Positions 16,661 through 27,212 of a stretch of 64,000 bases of DNA are shown in pieces (position 1 is the stretch's first letter; each line of letters begins with the position of its first letter). The position numbers and the translations under genes are program-made. Source of the stretch: Paucibacter sp. TC2R-5 (GTDB taxonomy: Bacteria > Pseudomonadota > Gammaproteobacteria > Burkholderiales > Burkholderiaceae_C). The DNA lies in contig NZ_JAJIRQ010000004.1 in assembly GCF_025717605.1 (NCBI RefSeq), forward strand, positions 8,804 to 72,803, read 5' to 3'. The notes under the pieces are model-generated. The model had not been told where the DNA came from, made no database searches, and saw only the letters and a program-made list of their open reading frames with translations.

Positions 16661-17701
16661 TTAGCGCGCGGGCGCGAACACCTGTGTCCAATCCGACTTC
16701 ATGCTGACCACCGTCCAGCCGCGCGCGCCAGCCGCATCCAGCCCGCGTGCGAGGCGGCCGACCTTGGACTCACGGTCATAGGCATATTCGCGCGTGCCAT
16801 CGTCGTGGTGAATGATGGCCGACAGGCGCGGGCCGGGGCCGGCGCTGGTCCATTCCAACATCTGAAAGTCGCCGTCGGAGTTGCCGAAGGCCATGATGGG
16901 GCGCCTGCCGATATGGCGCTGGATGCCGACCGGCTTGCCTTCCTTGTCGTCATTGAGCACCAGCTGAGCCGTCTTGATCAGCACCGGTTTGCCGTCACGG
17001 AGCTCGTATTTGAGCCCCAGGCTGGAGCCGACCACCTGCTCGGGCGGAATGCCATAGGTCTTCTCGGCCCAGGGGCGCATGAAGTCGATGCCGCCGCCGG
17101 ACACGATGAAGGTCTTGAAACCATTGCCGCGCAGATAACTGAGCAGTTCCAGCATGGGCTGGTAGACCATGGAGGTGAAGGGCCGGCCCGTTGTTGGATG
17201 CTTGGCGGTGGCGATCCATTCGGACACAGAGCGTTCGAATTCCTCGCTTGTCATGCCGGTATGGGTGGCGGCGAGCAGGGCCAGCAGGCCTTTTTCACCG
17301 CCGGCCGCTACGGCTTTAAGGTCGCCCTTCAGCAAGGAGGCAAAGGGTTGCTTGGTTTTCCATTCCGGATGCTTGGGTGCCAAGGCCTTGATGCGGTCCA
17401 TCACGAAAAATGCCTGGAAGTACATCGGCTGCTCGGCCCACAGCGTGCCGTCGTTATCGAACACGGCGATGCGCTCGGCCGGTGGCACATAGTCAGGTCC
17501 GCCGGATTCGGTCACGGCGGCGACGAAGGCCAGAATTCGTGCCTTGGCAGGGCCGGCGTTCCAACTTGGCAGCGGGTCAGTGGCTTGGGCGCTGGCCATG
17601 CCGGGCCTGAGGCCCAATCCGGCCAAACCCGCCCAGGCGGCTGCACCGATCAAACAATCCCGACGAGTCTGCCCCTCAGGGGCGAATACCTTGTTCTTCA
17701 T
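16661..17701 (-). CDS. Exported HAD-superfamily phosphatase (phosphoserine-phosphatase-like)
   Basis: A 346-residue protein with a Tat-type signal (TRRDCLIGAAAWAGLAG at residues 12-28, cleavage near ASAQA). The HAD catalytic motif I is FDNDGTLW with Asp82 and Asp84; motif II is in FIVSGGG and motif IV in FGNSDGDFQML. The cap region between motifs I and II is helical as in the SerB-like C1 class. It should hydrolyse a small phosphate ester in the periplasm; the substrate is unknown. It lies between the sulfatase and cytochrome genes on the same strand. A terminator-like hairpin separates it from the sulfatase gene, so it may have its own promoter or depend on read-through. Confidence 0.85.
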   Translation of the reverse strand: MKNKVFAPEGQTRRDCLIGAAAWAGLAGLGLRPGMASAQATDPLPSWNAGPAKARILAFVAAVTESGGPDYVPPAERIAVFDNDGTLWAEQPMYFQAFFVMDRIKALAPKHPEWKTKQPFASLLKGDLKAVAAGGEKGLLALLAATHTGMTSEEFERSVSEWIATAKHPTTGRPFTSMVYQPMLELLSYLRGNGFKTFIVSGGGIDFMRPWAEKTYGIPPEQVVGSSLGLKYELRDGKPVLIKTAQLVLNDDKEGKPVGIQRHIGRRPIMAFGNSDGDFQMLEWTSAGPGPRLSAIIHHDDGTREYAYDRESKVGRLARGLDAAGARGWTVVSMKSDWTQVFAPAR

Positions 17702-17740
17702 TGCGCGCTCCTCAAAAAGTTGTTTGAAAGAATGAAGGAA

Positions 17741-17780
17741 GAAAAAAAGAAAGCCTCGCTCCAGGGCTGAAGCGAGGCTT
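17741..17780 (-). terminator. Rho-independent terminator after the first sulfatase gene
   Basis: AAGCCTCGCT (17751-17760) and AGCGAGGCTT (17771-17780) form a perfect ten-base stem with a ten-base loop. On the minus strand it is followed by a T-rich run (TCTTTTTTTC), 46 bases after the stop of the sulfatase gene. It should end or weaken transcription before the HAD gene. Confidence 0.75.
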
Positions 17781-17825
17781 GCGGGTCACCAGCCTCGGTG
17801 TGGTTTGGGGCTCGGCTTGCCCGGC

Positions 17826-19385
<1,560 letters not shown>

Positions 19386-19540
19386 AGGAGGTCCCCTTTT
19401 CTGGAAAATTTGCGTCAATCATCGCGCGGCTGACGGGCTCAGCCAGTGATTAACGCGCGAACAGCATAACCCAGGTGTGAGACGGATACCCCCTAGAACA
19501 TGAATGAACTCTTGATCTTGGCGGCCAGGCCACTCGCGCC

Positions 19541-19740
19541 TCAGCGCGGCGGCTGCAAGCTCAGCGTGCAGCGCGTGTGCGCCGCTACATCGGCCTTGTC
19601 CAGGTGTTGCCGGCGGTACTGGCCTTGTGCATGCAGTTGGGCCTGATCGGCAAAGTGCTTGTCTCCCCAGACTCCGCTTTGGCCCACCGGGTTGAGGCCA
19701 AGCGACTCGGTCGGCTTGGCCAGATCAATAGTGCGCCGCG
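19541..19740 (-). pseudogene. 3' remnant of a penicillin-acylase-like (S45) gene
   Basis: On the minus strand one frame reads a sensible C-terminus: TIDLAKPTESLGLNPVGQSG, then GVWGDKHFADQAQLHAQGQ, YRRQHLDKADVAAHTR and CTLSLQPPR before a stop at 19541-19543. PVGQSG followed by HFADQ and AHTxxTLxLxP is the usual ending of penicillin and homoserine-lactone acylases. Nothing upstream encodes the rest; the frame changes into the cytochrome remnant. I infer a deletion that joined two broken genes. The family call is from memory of the motif pattern. Confidence 0.45.
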
Positions 19741-19767
19741 TCGACGGGCTGCAAACAACAGCTCAGG

Positions 19768-20088
19768 GCGCCGCGCACGGTCTCCGGGCCGGCGGCCGCC
19801 ATTGCCTTCGCGTGGTGGGACTGCTGCCACTGAGTGGCTTGGTCAGCATGGCAGCTCAGGCATTGCTTGTTGTCCACATAGGCGGCGTGGCCGACCGGCA
19901 TATTTCCGACGGTGGCTGAAAGTGAGCTTGGGGCTGCTGCTGGCGCTGCTTCGCCCCAATTGGCTCGACTACCACCAACTGGCGGAGGCCAGCAGCAAGC
20001 TCTAGAGACCCAGCAGGCCCAAGACGAGGCCGCGTTTCGAGGCTGGCGCGGTGGCCGGAGTTTCAGTTGGCGGGGCTCTTTTGCTCAT
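19768..20088 (-). pseudogene. Decayed copy of the N-terminus of the multihaem cytochrome gene
   Basis: From an ATG at 20088 the minus strand reads MSKRAPPTETPATAP, a basic patch and GLVLGLLGL before a stop, parallel to MSKKTVASPTTPPRAHKRAW at the start of the intact cytochrome. In another frame it continues with MPVGHAAYVDNKQCLSCH and then ADQATQWQQSHHAKAMAAA, nearly identical to residues 59-95 of the intact protein, and stops matching after VRG near 19770. At least one frameshift and a stop break it. It is a truncated paralog next to an acylase remnant. Confidence 0.8.
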
Positions 20089-20547
20089 TGTTCCAAAAAT
20101 CCAGTAGCTACAGCTGTGAAGTGCGACCAAGCCGTGCACTGTCCCCAACTTCAGATACAAGGGCGTTGAATTTTTTTGGCTGCCCTTCACTCATCGGCGC
20201 CAGCGCAGGATGCACTGCATAACGCTTCATGGCGTTTGCCGGTCGGGCTTAGGGCGGACTGCAGCGTTGGATCTACCGCAGTTGGCTGCAGAACGCGTTT
20301 TGACTCCCGCCCCGATCCTCACTGAACTTGTTCACCTTGAGTTATGTCGAGCACCCGCATTGCCCCCGGGAAGAACTTGATATCACAGCTAGGCTGCGGA
20401 CTCTAAATACACCGTTGCATGTTAAATTGGTCGGGCATGGGTAGGCGGACTAACTCGCAATATCCCCGCAAGAACGAGTCTTGCCAAATTAGCGCTAAGA
20501 GATTGGCCTTGCGGGCTACCAATCAATGATCGAACAAGGAGTTCAAT
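20089..20547. other. Intergenic region upstream of the second sulfatase gene
   Basis: About 460 bases with no credible gene. It is less GC-rich than the flanks and must hold the promoter of the second sulfatase gene. Weak promoter-like hexamers occur (TTGATA near 20368) but spacing is poor, so I do not call one. AAGGAG at 20535-20540 is the ribosome binding site of the next gene. Confidence 0.5.
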
Positions 20548-22134
20548 GTGAAGAAATATGCGCTGCTATTGATAGGCCTGCTGGGAGCGAACATCGCCGC
20601 ACCAGCGCTGGCTGCCCCCCCGGCGAGTAAACCAAACATTCTGGTTATCTGGGGTGACGATATAGGCTGGCAAAACGTCAGCGCTTACGGTATGGGCACG
20701 ATGGGCTACACCACGCCCAATATCGACCGCATCGGCAAGGAAGGCGTGCGCTTCACCGACCATTACGCGCAGCCTTCTTGCACGGCCGGCCGCGCCGCCT
20801 TCATCACCGGCCAATATCCGATCCGCTCAGGCATGACGACGGTGGGTATGCCCGGCGACAAGCTGGGCCTGCAGGCCGCTTCGCCGAGTCTGGCTGAAGT
20901 GATGAAAAAAGCCGGCTATCGCACCGGCCACTTTGGTAAAAATCACCTCGGGGACCGCAACGAACACCTGCCTACCGTGCATGGCTTCGACGAGTTCTTC
21001 GGCAATCTCTATCACCTGAACACCCAGGAAGAGTCTGAGCAACGCGACTACAAAGCTTTCGCCAAGGCCTACCCTGGTGGCATCGAGGCGTACGAGAAGA
21101 AATTCGGCACGCGCGGCGTGCTTCACACCTTCGCCACAAGCCAAGACGACGCCACCGTGGACTCACGCTTTGGCAAGGTCGGCCGCCAGACCATCAAGGA
21201 CACCGGCCCGCTGACGTCCGAGCGCATGAAAGACTTTGACGCCGCCGAGACCATCCCCAAGGCGACCGATTTCATGAAGAAATCCAAGGCCGATGGCAAG
21301 CCCTTCTTTGTGTGGCTGAACACCACGCGCATGCACTTGTACACGCGCCTGAATGACAAATGGCGCTATGCCGCCGAGAAGCACACCAGCGAGGCCGACA
21401 CCCACGGCAGCGGCATGATGCAGCATGACCACGACATCGGTCTGGTGCTGGCCTTCCTGAAGGAAAACGGGCTCGACGAGAACACGGTTATTTGGTACTC
21501 GACCGACAACGGCCCCGAGCACTCCTCATGGCCGCATGGCGGCACGACGCCGTTCCGGGGCGAGAAAATGTCCACCTACGAAGGCGGCATTCGCGTCGTC
21601 TCGATGCTGCGTTATCCCGGTGCCGTGCAGCCCGGTACGGTGCTCAACGGCATTCAGGGGCATCAGGATATGTTCACCAGCCTGGCCGCTGTGGCCGGCG
21701 TGAAGGATGTCGCCAAGGACATGATGGCCGAGAAAAAGCAGTACATCGACGGCCTCAACAACGTCGATTACTGGACCGGCAAGTCCCCCGAGTCGGCCCG
21801 CAATCACATCTTCCATTACTACGAAAACAAGCTGATGGCGGTGCGTATGGGGCCGTGGAAGTTCCACTTCTCGACCAAGGACGACTACTACGCCAATGTG
21901 GTGCCGCGCACCATGCCTTTGCTGTTCAATCTGCGCATGGACCCGTTCGAGTCTTATGGCACCACCGATTCCTACGGCCACCTCTTGCAAAAAGTGTCCT
22001 GGCTGTCGGCTCCGATGGGTGAACTGATGGGTGCGCATCTGAAGACCTTGGCGGACTATCCACCGGTGCAGGGCGGCAATAGCTTCGATATGTCCAACGT
22101 AGTGCAAGACTTCCTCAAGAAGTCCCAACAGTAA
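20548..22134 (+). CDS. Secreted sulfatase (arylsulfatase family), second paralog
   Basis: A 528-residue enzyme with a signal peptide ([20 protein letters not shown], cleavage near ALAAP). The formylglycine site is Cys78 in SCTAGRAAF (CxAxR). WGDDIGW (35-41), HFGKNH and [15 protein letters not shown] give metal-binding and active-site residues. It starts with GTG at 20548, supported by AAGGAG eight bases upstream; an ATG two bases earlier is out of frame. Its partner on the minus strand is similar throughout but differs in the C-terminal third, so different substrates are possible. A strong terminator follows 23 bases after the stop. Confidence 0.92.
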   Translation: MKKYALLLIGLLGANIAAPALAAPPASKPNILVIWGDDIGWQNVSAYGMGTMGYTTPNIDRIGKEGVRFTDHYAQPSCTAGRAAFITGQYPIRSGMTTVGMPGDKLGLQAASPSLAEVMKKAGYRTGHFGKNHLGDRNEHLPTVHGFDEFFGNLYHLNTQEESEQRDYKAFAKAYPGGIEAYEKKFGTRGVLHTFATSQDDATVDSRFGKVGRQTIKDTGPLTSERMKDFDAAETIPKATDFMKKSKADGKPFFVWLNTTRMHLYTRLNDKWRYAAEKHTSEADTHGSGMMQHDHDIGLVLAFLKENGLDENTVIWYSTDNGPEHSSWPHGGTTPFRGEKMSTYEGGIRVVSMLRYPGAVQPGTVLNGIQGHQDMFTSLAAVAGVKDVAKDMMAEKKQYIDGLNNVDYWTGKSPESARNHIFHYYENKLMAVRMGPWKFHFSTKDDYYANVVPRTMPLLFNLRMDPFESYGTTDSYGHLLQKVSWLSAPMGELMGAHLKTLADYPPVQGGNSFDMSNVVQDFLKKSQQ

Positions 22135-22156
22135 ATTGGGCTTGGCGAGTTGAACA

Positions 22157-22182
22157 GGGGCGGCGCTGAGCCGCCCCTTTTT
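22157..22182 (+). terminator. Rho-independent terminator after the second sulfatase gene
   Basis: GGGGCGGC (22157-22164) and GCCGCCCC (22170-22177) form a perfect eight-base stem with a five-base loop, followed by a run of T at 22178-22182. Confidence 0.9.
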
Positions 22183-22216
22183 CATTGGGATGCAACTCCG
22201 TGACGGGGCCTCTTGC

Positions 22217-23017
22217 TCAGAAGCCAATCAGCTTGTAGCCCAACTCAACACCCCAATCCCCCGGCCGATCAGCGCCGGCAAAGGCAGAGGGTTTGACAAA
22301 CACAATGCTATTGCCCCCGAACGCCTTGCCGATCACACGGCCCATCGTGACGGCCAAACTCACAAAGCGCTTGTCGTGCTCCCAGTCAAAATTGAGTGCC
22401 GGGTCCAAGGTCATCAGGTTGTGAGGATCGGAAAACTTGGGCACATAGTAGAAATCGATGGTCGTGGTGTTGACCTTGGGGCGATTTTTATCACCTGAGA
22501 AGCTATTGCTCTGCACGAAAGCAGGCGCAAAGATGGACCCGTCTTTCAGGAATTTTGCATAGATCAAGGTACCTTTGAAGACGTTCTTGCCAGTCCCCAA
22601 CTCTTTTCGTTGTGCGCTGTCGAAGGTCAGCTCGCCTTGCGCGACAAAGCCATGCTCTTTCGTCAAGCCAAAAACATGTGCAAGCTGAATCGATACGTCA
22701 CCGAGTTCATGCCTGTCGTTCCCGAGTGTGTTGACGCGCGTGATCGGTGCACGAAAACGTAGGCTGTAGTCCTGCTTTTCACCCAAGGGCTGGGTGTAAC
22801 TCAACCTCAGTGCGCCACTGCTGAATCCGTCATTCAGATCCAGGTACTCATACTTCGCTTCCGCCAACTTGGAAAACTTGGTGGGGTCGGTACCGTTGTC
22901 AACAGCCTTGGCTGCTTCCTGTCCCGCTTGTTCCTTTTTTTCTGTTTGCTGCCCAAACGCGGCGCTAACGAGCAAACTGCAGGCGACCAGGACCATGCTT
23001 GAAAGATGCAAATTCAT
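22217..23017 (-). CDS. Outer-membrane beta-barrel-like protein of unknown function
   Basis: A 266-residue protein with a signal peptide (MNLHLSSMVLVACSLLVSAAFGQ). The rest alternates polar and hydrophobic residues and ends in a phenylalanine (YKLIGF), as outer-membrane barrels do. A charged stretch (residues 25-45) comes before the barrel. AAAGGTGA lies a few bases upstream of the ATG. It converges with the second sulfatase gene and may be a porin or channel for the products of sulfate release, which is inferred from location only. Lower similarity to phenol-pathway MetA-like transporters is possible. Confidence 0.7.
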   Translation of the reverse strand: MNLHLSSMVLVACSLLVSAAFGQQTEKKEQAGQEAAKAVDNGTDPTKFSKLAEAKYEYLDLNDGFSSGALRLSYTQPLGEKQDYSLRFRAPITRVNTLGNDRHELGDVSIQLAHVFGLTKEHGFVAQGELTFDSAQRKELGTGKNVFKGTLIYAKFLKDGSIFAPAFVQSNSFSGDKNRPKVNTTTIDFYYVPKFSDPHNLMTLDPALNFDWEHDKRFVSLAVTMGRVIGKAFGGNSIVFVKPSAFAGADRPGDWGVELGYKLIGF

Positions 23018-23643
23018 GTCTAGTTCACCTTTGTTGGTGTGAGTAAAGCTAGCACCTGCGTAGCTTGTTTGTTGACTTCACCGCTTTGAAGCGCGGCTCT
23101 ACTTTGTTTGGTGTTTTCGATCATTTTGATGTCTTTGAGCTTAAGGCTGCGTCGTGACGATAGTCGATTCGTGAGGCTAATTTGCGTCACGTATTGTTGC
23201 ATCCAAGGCCAGGCCGCCGTACTGCCCGGTCGACGTAGCAGTTGAATTCAACCAGTTCTTGCAAAACCTTTTGACCCGTTGAAAAGGCAGCAGAAGTTGA
23301 AACCCGACCATGAGTGAGGCCCAGCTAGCTGTAAAGATGCAGGCCACCGACACTGCACTTCAAATAGGGGTCGCCGTGCCGGGTGGAAGTCGCGTTAGAG
23401 CATACCAGCGAGAGGCCCATGCCCTCGTTTTTCGAATGCAGGATTGACAGCGAAATGAGGCTTGAGGTGACCACCGACGAAGCGGCCTTGCTGAGTCTAG
23501 TCAGGCCCTTTTGACGTCGGCCGGGTGTTAAGCAACCGTGCAGCGCAGCCCAGAAACTGATTGGCTGGTCGCACCTTGGGCAGGAGCCGCCCCTTGGCCC
23601 GGCAAGGCCATAACTGCCGAAAATAGAGTGTGAATCATCGGGT
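23018..23643. other. Intergenic region with no convincing gene
   Basis: About 625 bases. Short open frames on both strands lack family features and ribosome binding sites. It should hold divergent promoters for the barrel gene (minus) and the binding-protein gene (plus). I see no repeats or hairpins of note. Confidence 0.5.
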
Positions 23644-24462
23644 ATGCTGGCGCGCATGCGGCACCTGATGCATAACCTTCCATACCATTGGGCGTGCTCG
23701 ATGTTCGGCGCGGTGCTTTCGGTCGGTGCTCAAGCAGCAATGGCGCAGGAAGCCTCAAACCTGCCGCTCAGCCGACATTGGCGTGTGTGCCTGGGCGTAC
23801 CCGTACCGCCCTTTGTGACGCTTGATGCGAAGCACCCTGGCTTCTCAGAGAAGCTATTGGTGGAGTCGGCCAATCAAGCTGGTTTGAGCGTCGAGATCGA
23901 AGCCTATCCGCTCAAGCGTTGCCGCCAGCGACTGGCCTTAGGGCAGACAGATGCCACGATGGCGGCAGCAACTGCCAACAATCAGGCCGAGTTGCAATTT
24001 CCAATGCAAGCCGGCGAGGTGGATACCAACCGAAGAGTCACGAAGATTCAGCTCTTGTGGATTAAACGAAAAGACTCCGCATTGGATTGGGATGGCCAAA
24101 GCTTGCGGGGCGGCGATGCCGACCAAGTCGTGGTCGGAACACGCGCTTCGTTTCGTGCCGCCACTGAGGCCTTGATGAAGCTTGGCCTGAAAGTGGATGA
24201 TGTTGCCTTCGATGTACCTCAGCTATTGCGCAAGCTCGCGGCTGGACGGGTTGATCTTGCGGTCGTGGCGAAAGCAGAAATGCAAACCCATCTACCCAAT
24301 CCTGAGCGAGAGGGTTTGCAAGTTCTGGCCACTCCCTTCTTGACCAACAATCTATATCTGGCCCTGCGCCCCGGGCAATCCGCCGCACGCCAGGCTCAAG
24401 CTGAAGCTTGGTGGGATGTCATTGGCAGATTGCGCGAGAAAGCTGAGTTTTTGCCGCGTTAG
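23644..24462 (+). CDS. Periplasmic solute-binding-type protein (SBP_bac_3-like)
   Basis: A 272-residue protein with an N-terminal signal (hydrophobic part AVLSVGAQAAMAQ). The mature part has the two-lobe pattern of family 3 binding proteins: RVCLGVPVPPF at the start, then GFSEKLL, LKRCRQRLALGQTDATMAA, a hinge region near VVVGTRASF and GRVDLAVVAKAEM. Members bind amino acids or act as orphan sensors. Three in-frame ATG codons (23644, 23656, 23668) make the start uncertain. No permease or ATPase is adjacent, so a free-standing sensor or an enzyme partner role is possible. Confidence 0.75.
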   Translation: MLARMRHLMHNLPYHWACSMFGAVLSVGAQAAMAQEASNLPLSRHWRVCLGVPVPPFVTLDAKHPGFSEKLLVESANQAGLSVEIEAYPLKRCRQRLALGQTDATMAAATANNQAELQFPMQAGEVDTNRRVTKIQLLWIKRKDSALDWDGQSLRGGDADQVVVGTRASFRAATEALMKLGLKVDDVAFDVPQLLRKLAAGRVDLAVVAKAEMQTHLPNPEREGLQVLATPFLTNNLYLALRPGQSAARQAQAEAWWDVIGRLREKAEFLPR

Positions 24463-24467
24463 CAAGC

Positions 24468-24488
24468 TGGCAGTTGGCAGTTGGCAGT
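24468..24488 (+). repeat. Short tandem repeat TGGCAGT x3
   Basis: Three exact copies of the heptamer TGGCAGT lie in the short gap between the binding-protein gene and the convergent PEP-CTERM gene. Likely a slippage product with no known role. Confidence 0.85.
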
Positions 24489-24517
24489 TGGGCCGCATAC
24501 TCAATGCCGAGCGTCCC

Positions 24518-25711
24518 TCAGACCGACTTGCGGCGCTTGGCCAGCCAAGCCAATGCAAACAAGCCGCCTGCCAGCATCACATAACTCGACGGCTCCGGCA
24601 CCGCCGCGGCGATATTGACGATAAAGCCCACCGATGAAGGCGAGCCGTTGACGTTGCCAAAGCCGACAAAGGTCTTGCCATCGGCCGACATCGCCAGCGG
24701 CGTGCTGAAGTTGAAGCTGTCGCCGACGTCAATGCCGTAGCTGGCCAAGAATGCATCAAAACTCTTCATACCGGCAGCGGCGGTCCAGATGAAGCCCTTG
24801 CCAAAGGAGGCGGAGGCGGCACCCTGCGGACGCTCATAGCCCAGCACTGTCATGCCGTCTTCGCTGACGGCCGTGGCCGAGCCGACGGCGCCAAGGGGCA
24901 TGAGCGTGCCGAGATCGACCGTGCCGGTCGCGGCGCTCCAGCGCCAGGCTTGCTTGGCATTGCCCGTGCTGCCCATCCCGACCACCCATTTGCCATCGGA
25001 CGACATATCGGTCGCTTCGCTCAAGGCGCCGCCGCTGGACGACATGATCTCGGTGCGCACATAACTCCCGTCGCCGTCGGCATCCGTCCACAGCATCGGA
25101 CGGCGGCCCAGGCCCCAACCCACCACCGTCTTGCCGTCATTGCTGACGGCGGCAGCGCGGGTCGAGTTGTTGCCGCCGGTGATGCCGGAGTCACCGAGAT
25201 TGGTGATGGCGTTGCTGCTGGCGCTCCAGACCGATGCACGGCCACGGCCGGTGGCGGTGCCGGGCGCCCAGGCGGCACCGGCGACGAACTGGCCGTTGTC
25301 GCTGATCGCCCAGCCGGCCGACACTTCCACCGTCGTTGTGCCGTTGCTGCCGCCGATGCCGCCCAGCGTCGTCCATTGACCCGTCGACATATTGCGATAG
25401 GCCATTTCATAGCTGTTGTTGGCGGCATTGAGGGCGACGCCGCTGACCCGGCTGGCATCGGCCGAAATACGCGGCGAGCCGCCGACGCCATTGCCGGCCG
25501 CTTTGCCGCCGATATCGACCAAGCCCGCCTCGGCCGTCCAGCTGAAGTAATGGCCGCTGACGGCATTGCTGCCGACAACGACGCGGCCATCGGCGCTGAC
25601 GTCGGTGGCCAGCAGGCCGGCACCGGTTTGGGTGAATGACGCCGCTTGCGCGAGGCCGCTCGCCAGCAGCATGGCGGCGGCGAGGGGGCTGAGTTGTTTG
25701 CTGATCAACAT
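24518..25711 (-). CDS. PEP-CTERM protein with HAF-like repeats
   Basis: A 397-residue exported protein: signal peptide (MLISKQLSPLAAAMLLASGL), then repeated units with the pattern SADGRVVVG, SNDGKTVVG, SSDGKWVVG, SEDGMTVLG, SADGKTFVG, spaced about 45-60 residues, which resemble HAF/beta-propeller repeats. The C-terminus is a PEP-CTERM sorting signal: VPEPSSYVM, a hydrophobic helix and the basic tail AKRRKSV. It should be anchored and processed by an exosortase/EpsH system that is not in the window. The gene begins 22 bases after the stop of the next PEP-CTERM gene, so the two form an operon. Confidence 0.88.
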   Translation of the reverse strand: MLISKQLSPLAAAMLLASGLAQAASFTQTGAGLLATDVSADGRVVVGSNAVSGHYFSWTAEAGLVDIGGKAAGNGVGGSPRISADASRVSGVALNAANNSYEMAYRNMSTGQWTTLGGIGGSNGTTTVEVSAGWAISDNGQFVAGAAWAPGTATGRGRASVWSASSNAITNLGDSGITGGNNSTRAAAVSNDGKTVVGWGLGRRPMLWTDADGDGSYVRTEIMSSSGGALSEATDMSSDGKWVVGMGSTGNAKQAWRWSAATGTVDLGTLMPLGAVGSATAVSEDGMTVLGYERPQGAASASFGKGFIWTAAAGMKSFDAFLASYGIDVGDSFNFSTPLAMSADGKTFVGFGNVNGSPSSVGFIVNIAAAVPEPSSYVMLAGGLFALAWLAKRRKSV

Positions 25712-25733
25712 GACTGAATCCTGTTTGGTTTGT

Positions 25734-27068
25734 TTAGGCTTGTGTCGAAACTTGGCTCGAAACCTGATTTTTGGCGGCGCGGCGCAGCATCAACAAAGGC
25801 AGCGCCAAGGCAAACAGCAGCACGGTGGCCGGCTCGGGCACGGCGGTGGTGTGCAGAATGAAGGCCGAAGTGGTGCCGGTCGCTTTATCAAAATACAAGC
25901 CGCTGATGGCCGAGCCGTCGGCCGCCATCGAAGTCAGGCTCCAGACATGCTTGTCCGCGCCCAGGCCCATGCCAATGTCCGTCAAGTAGCCGTCAAAGGA
26001 CTTGGTGACGCCGCTGTTGTTGTCATAGATCCATGTATCGGCCGTCAAGGTGCCGGCGTTGGTGCCGGGGAAGAACAGAGAAAAGCTGCCGATCACCAGG
26101 CCGTTGTCGGAGACGCCGGTGACGACCGCCTTGTTGTTTCTAAACAGATCCACGGCAGCCGGATTGGTGAAGTCGGGCACTGCGTCAAAAGGGATCAGCT
26201 TGCCGGAGTTGCTGGCCACATCCCAGAAGGTCGCCTGGCTATAGGTCATGGTGAAGCCCGAACCGGGCGGGGCGTAATTGGTGGCCAAGCCATTGATCGA
26301 GCCACCGGCGCCGTACTTGCCATTCGCGCTGAGTGCGGCGACCTGGATGTTCACCGCTGTGCCGGCGGCATTGTTGACGGTGGGCGTGCTGACCGCGTAG
26401 CTGTTGGTCGCCGCATTCCACTGCCAGAGCCTGTCTTGGTTGGCCTGGCCGGCGCGCAAGGTGCCCGCGACGACGCTGCCCTGGTCGCTGATGGCAAAGG
26501 CGCGGCCGGCGCCGACGGTGGCGGTCGGGGTCAGGTCAATCACGCTGCCGTTCTTGAACACCACCGCGTGCGCGACCGAGCTGGGGGTGCCGGCGGCGGA
26601 ATAGAACGCTTGGCCCGCCACAGCGCTGCCGTCGGCAGAGATCGCGAAGGCCATGCTTTGCTGCTTCAGCGTCGAGCCTGCGATCACGGTGTTTGAGTTG
26701 ACGCCCAAGCTGCCCAGGGTCGTCCAGGACTGCGTGGCGGTCGAGTAGGTGGCTGCCTGGCTGAAGCCATTGGCGGCGGTTGCGTTGCTGCTAATGACCA
26801 AGCCATTAGCGCTGATGCCGGTCGAGCCGCCAAAATTCTGAGCGGCGGAATTGCCGCCGATGTTCGTGATGAGGCCGCTCGCGGCGCTGTAATGCAGATT
26901 GCCGGCCGTGCTCGCCGTGACCGCGCCCGCACCATGGGCGGCCAAGCCAGACCAGCTGTGATTGACGGGGGGCGCAAACACCTCCATTTGGTAGCCGGCT
27001 TGCGCCATCATGGCTGCGGCGGCGAGGGTCGAGAAGACAAATGCCTTAGGCAAAAACGTGGTGGACAT
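25734..27068 (-). CDS. PEP-CTERM protein with HAF-like repeats, first gene of a two-gene operon
   Basis: A 444-residue exported protein starting MSTTFLPKAFVFSTLAAAAM with a clear signal peptide; an open frame adds 41 residues upstream but is low-complexity, and AAAGG precedes the ATG at 27068. Repeats of the type SADGSAVAG, SDQGSVVAG, SANGKYGAG, SDNGLVIGS and AADGSAISG run along the protein. The sorting signal is VPEPATVLLF, a hydrophobic segment and a basic MLRRAAKN, followed by a short Ser/Gln tail that is longer than usual. It is a relative of the next gene, probably by tandem duplication, and may be part of an extracellular matrix. Confidence 0.88.
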   Translation of the reverse strand: MSTTFLPKAFVFSTLAAAAMMAQAGYQMEVFAPPVNHSWSGLAAHGAGAVTASTAGNLHYSAASGLITNIGGNSAAQNFGGSTGISANGLVISSNATAANGFSQAATYSTATQSWTTLGSLGVNSNTVIAGSTLKQQSMAFAISADGSAVAGQAFYSAAGTPSSVAHAVVFKNGSVIDLTPTATVGAGRAFAISDQGSVVAGTLRAGQANQDRLWQWNAATNSYAVSTPTVNNAAGTAVNIQVAALSANGKYGAGGSINGLATNYAPPGSGFTMTYSQATFWDVASNSGKLIPFDAVPDFTNPAAVDLFRNNKAVVTGVSDNGLVIGSFSLFFPGTNAGTLTADTWIYDNNSGVTKSFDGYLTDIGMGLGADKHVWSLTSMAADGSAISGLYFDKATGTTSAFILHTTAVPEPATVLLFALALPLLMLRRAAKNQVSSQVSTQA

Positions 27069-27145
27069 GGGAGACCTTTCAGTGGGCATGTCCAAATTGT
27101 CAGAGCGCGAACCGACCGCGTCACTCGGGTCTAACTCGCTTCGCT

Positions 27146-27164
27146 CCCCCCCCGACTCCCCCCC
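27146..27164 (-). repeat. Long G tracts upstream of the PEP-CTERM operon
   Basis: Runs of eight and seven C on the plus strand (27146-27153 and 27158-27164) read as G runs on the minus strand, about 80-95 bases upstream of the PEP-CTERM start. Such tracts are prone to slippage and can form quadruplexes. A role in expression is speculation. Confidence 0.7.
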
Positions 27165-27212
27165 ATCGGGCTTGACCAAGGCTTGCTTCACCCCTCAGAT
27201 GAGGGGGGCAGC

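Noticed and set aside
20368-20400. A TTGATA and a TCTAAA that could be a promoter for the second sulfatase gene.
   Set aside because: The spacing of about 19 bases is too long and many such pairs occur by chance.
23325-23657. A 110-codon open frame on the minus strand in the region upstream of the binding-protein gene.
   Set aside because: No ribosome binding site, odd composition, overlap with the start of the real gene, and no family features.
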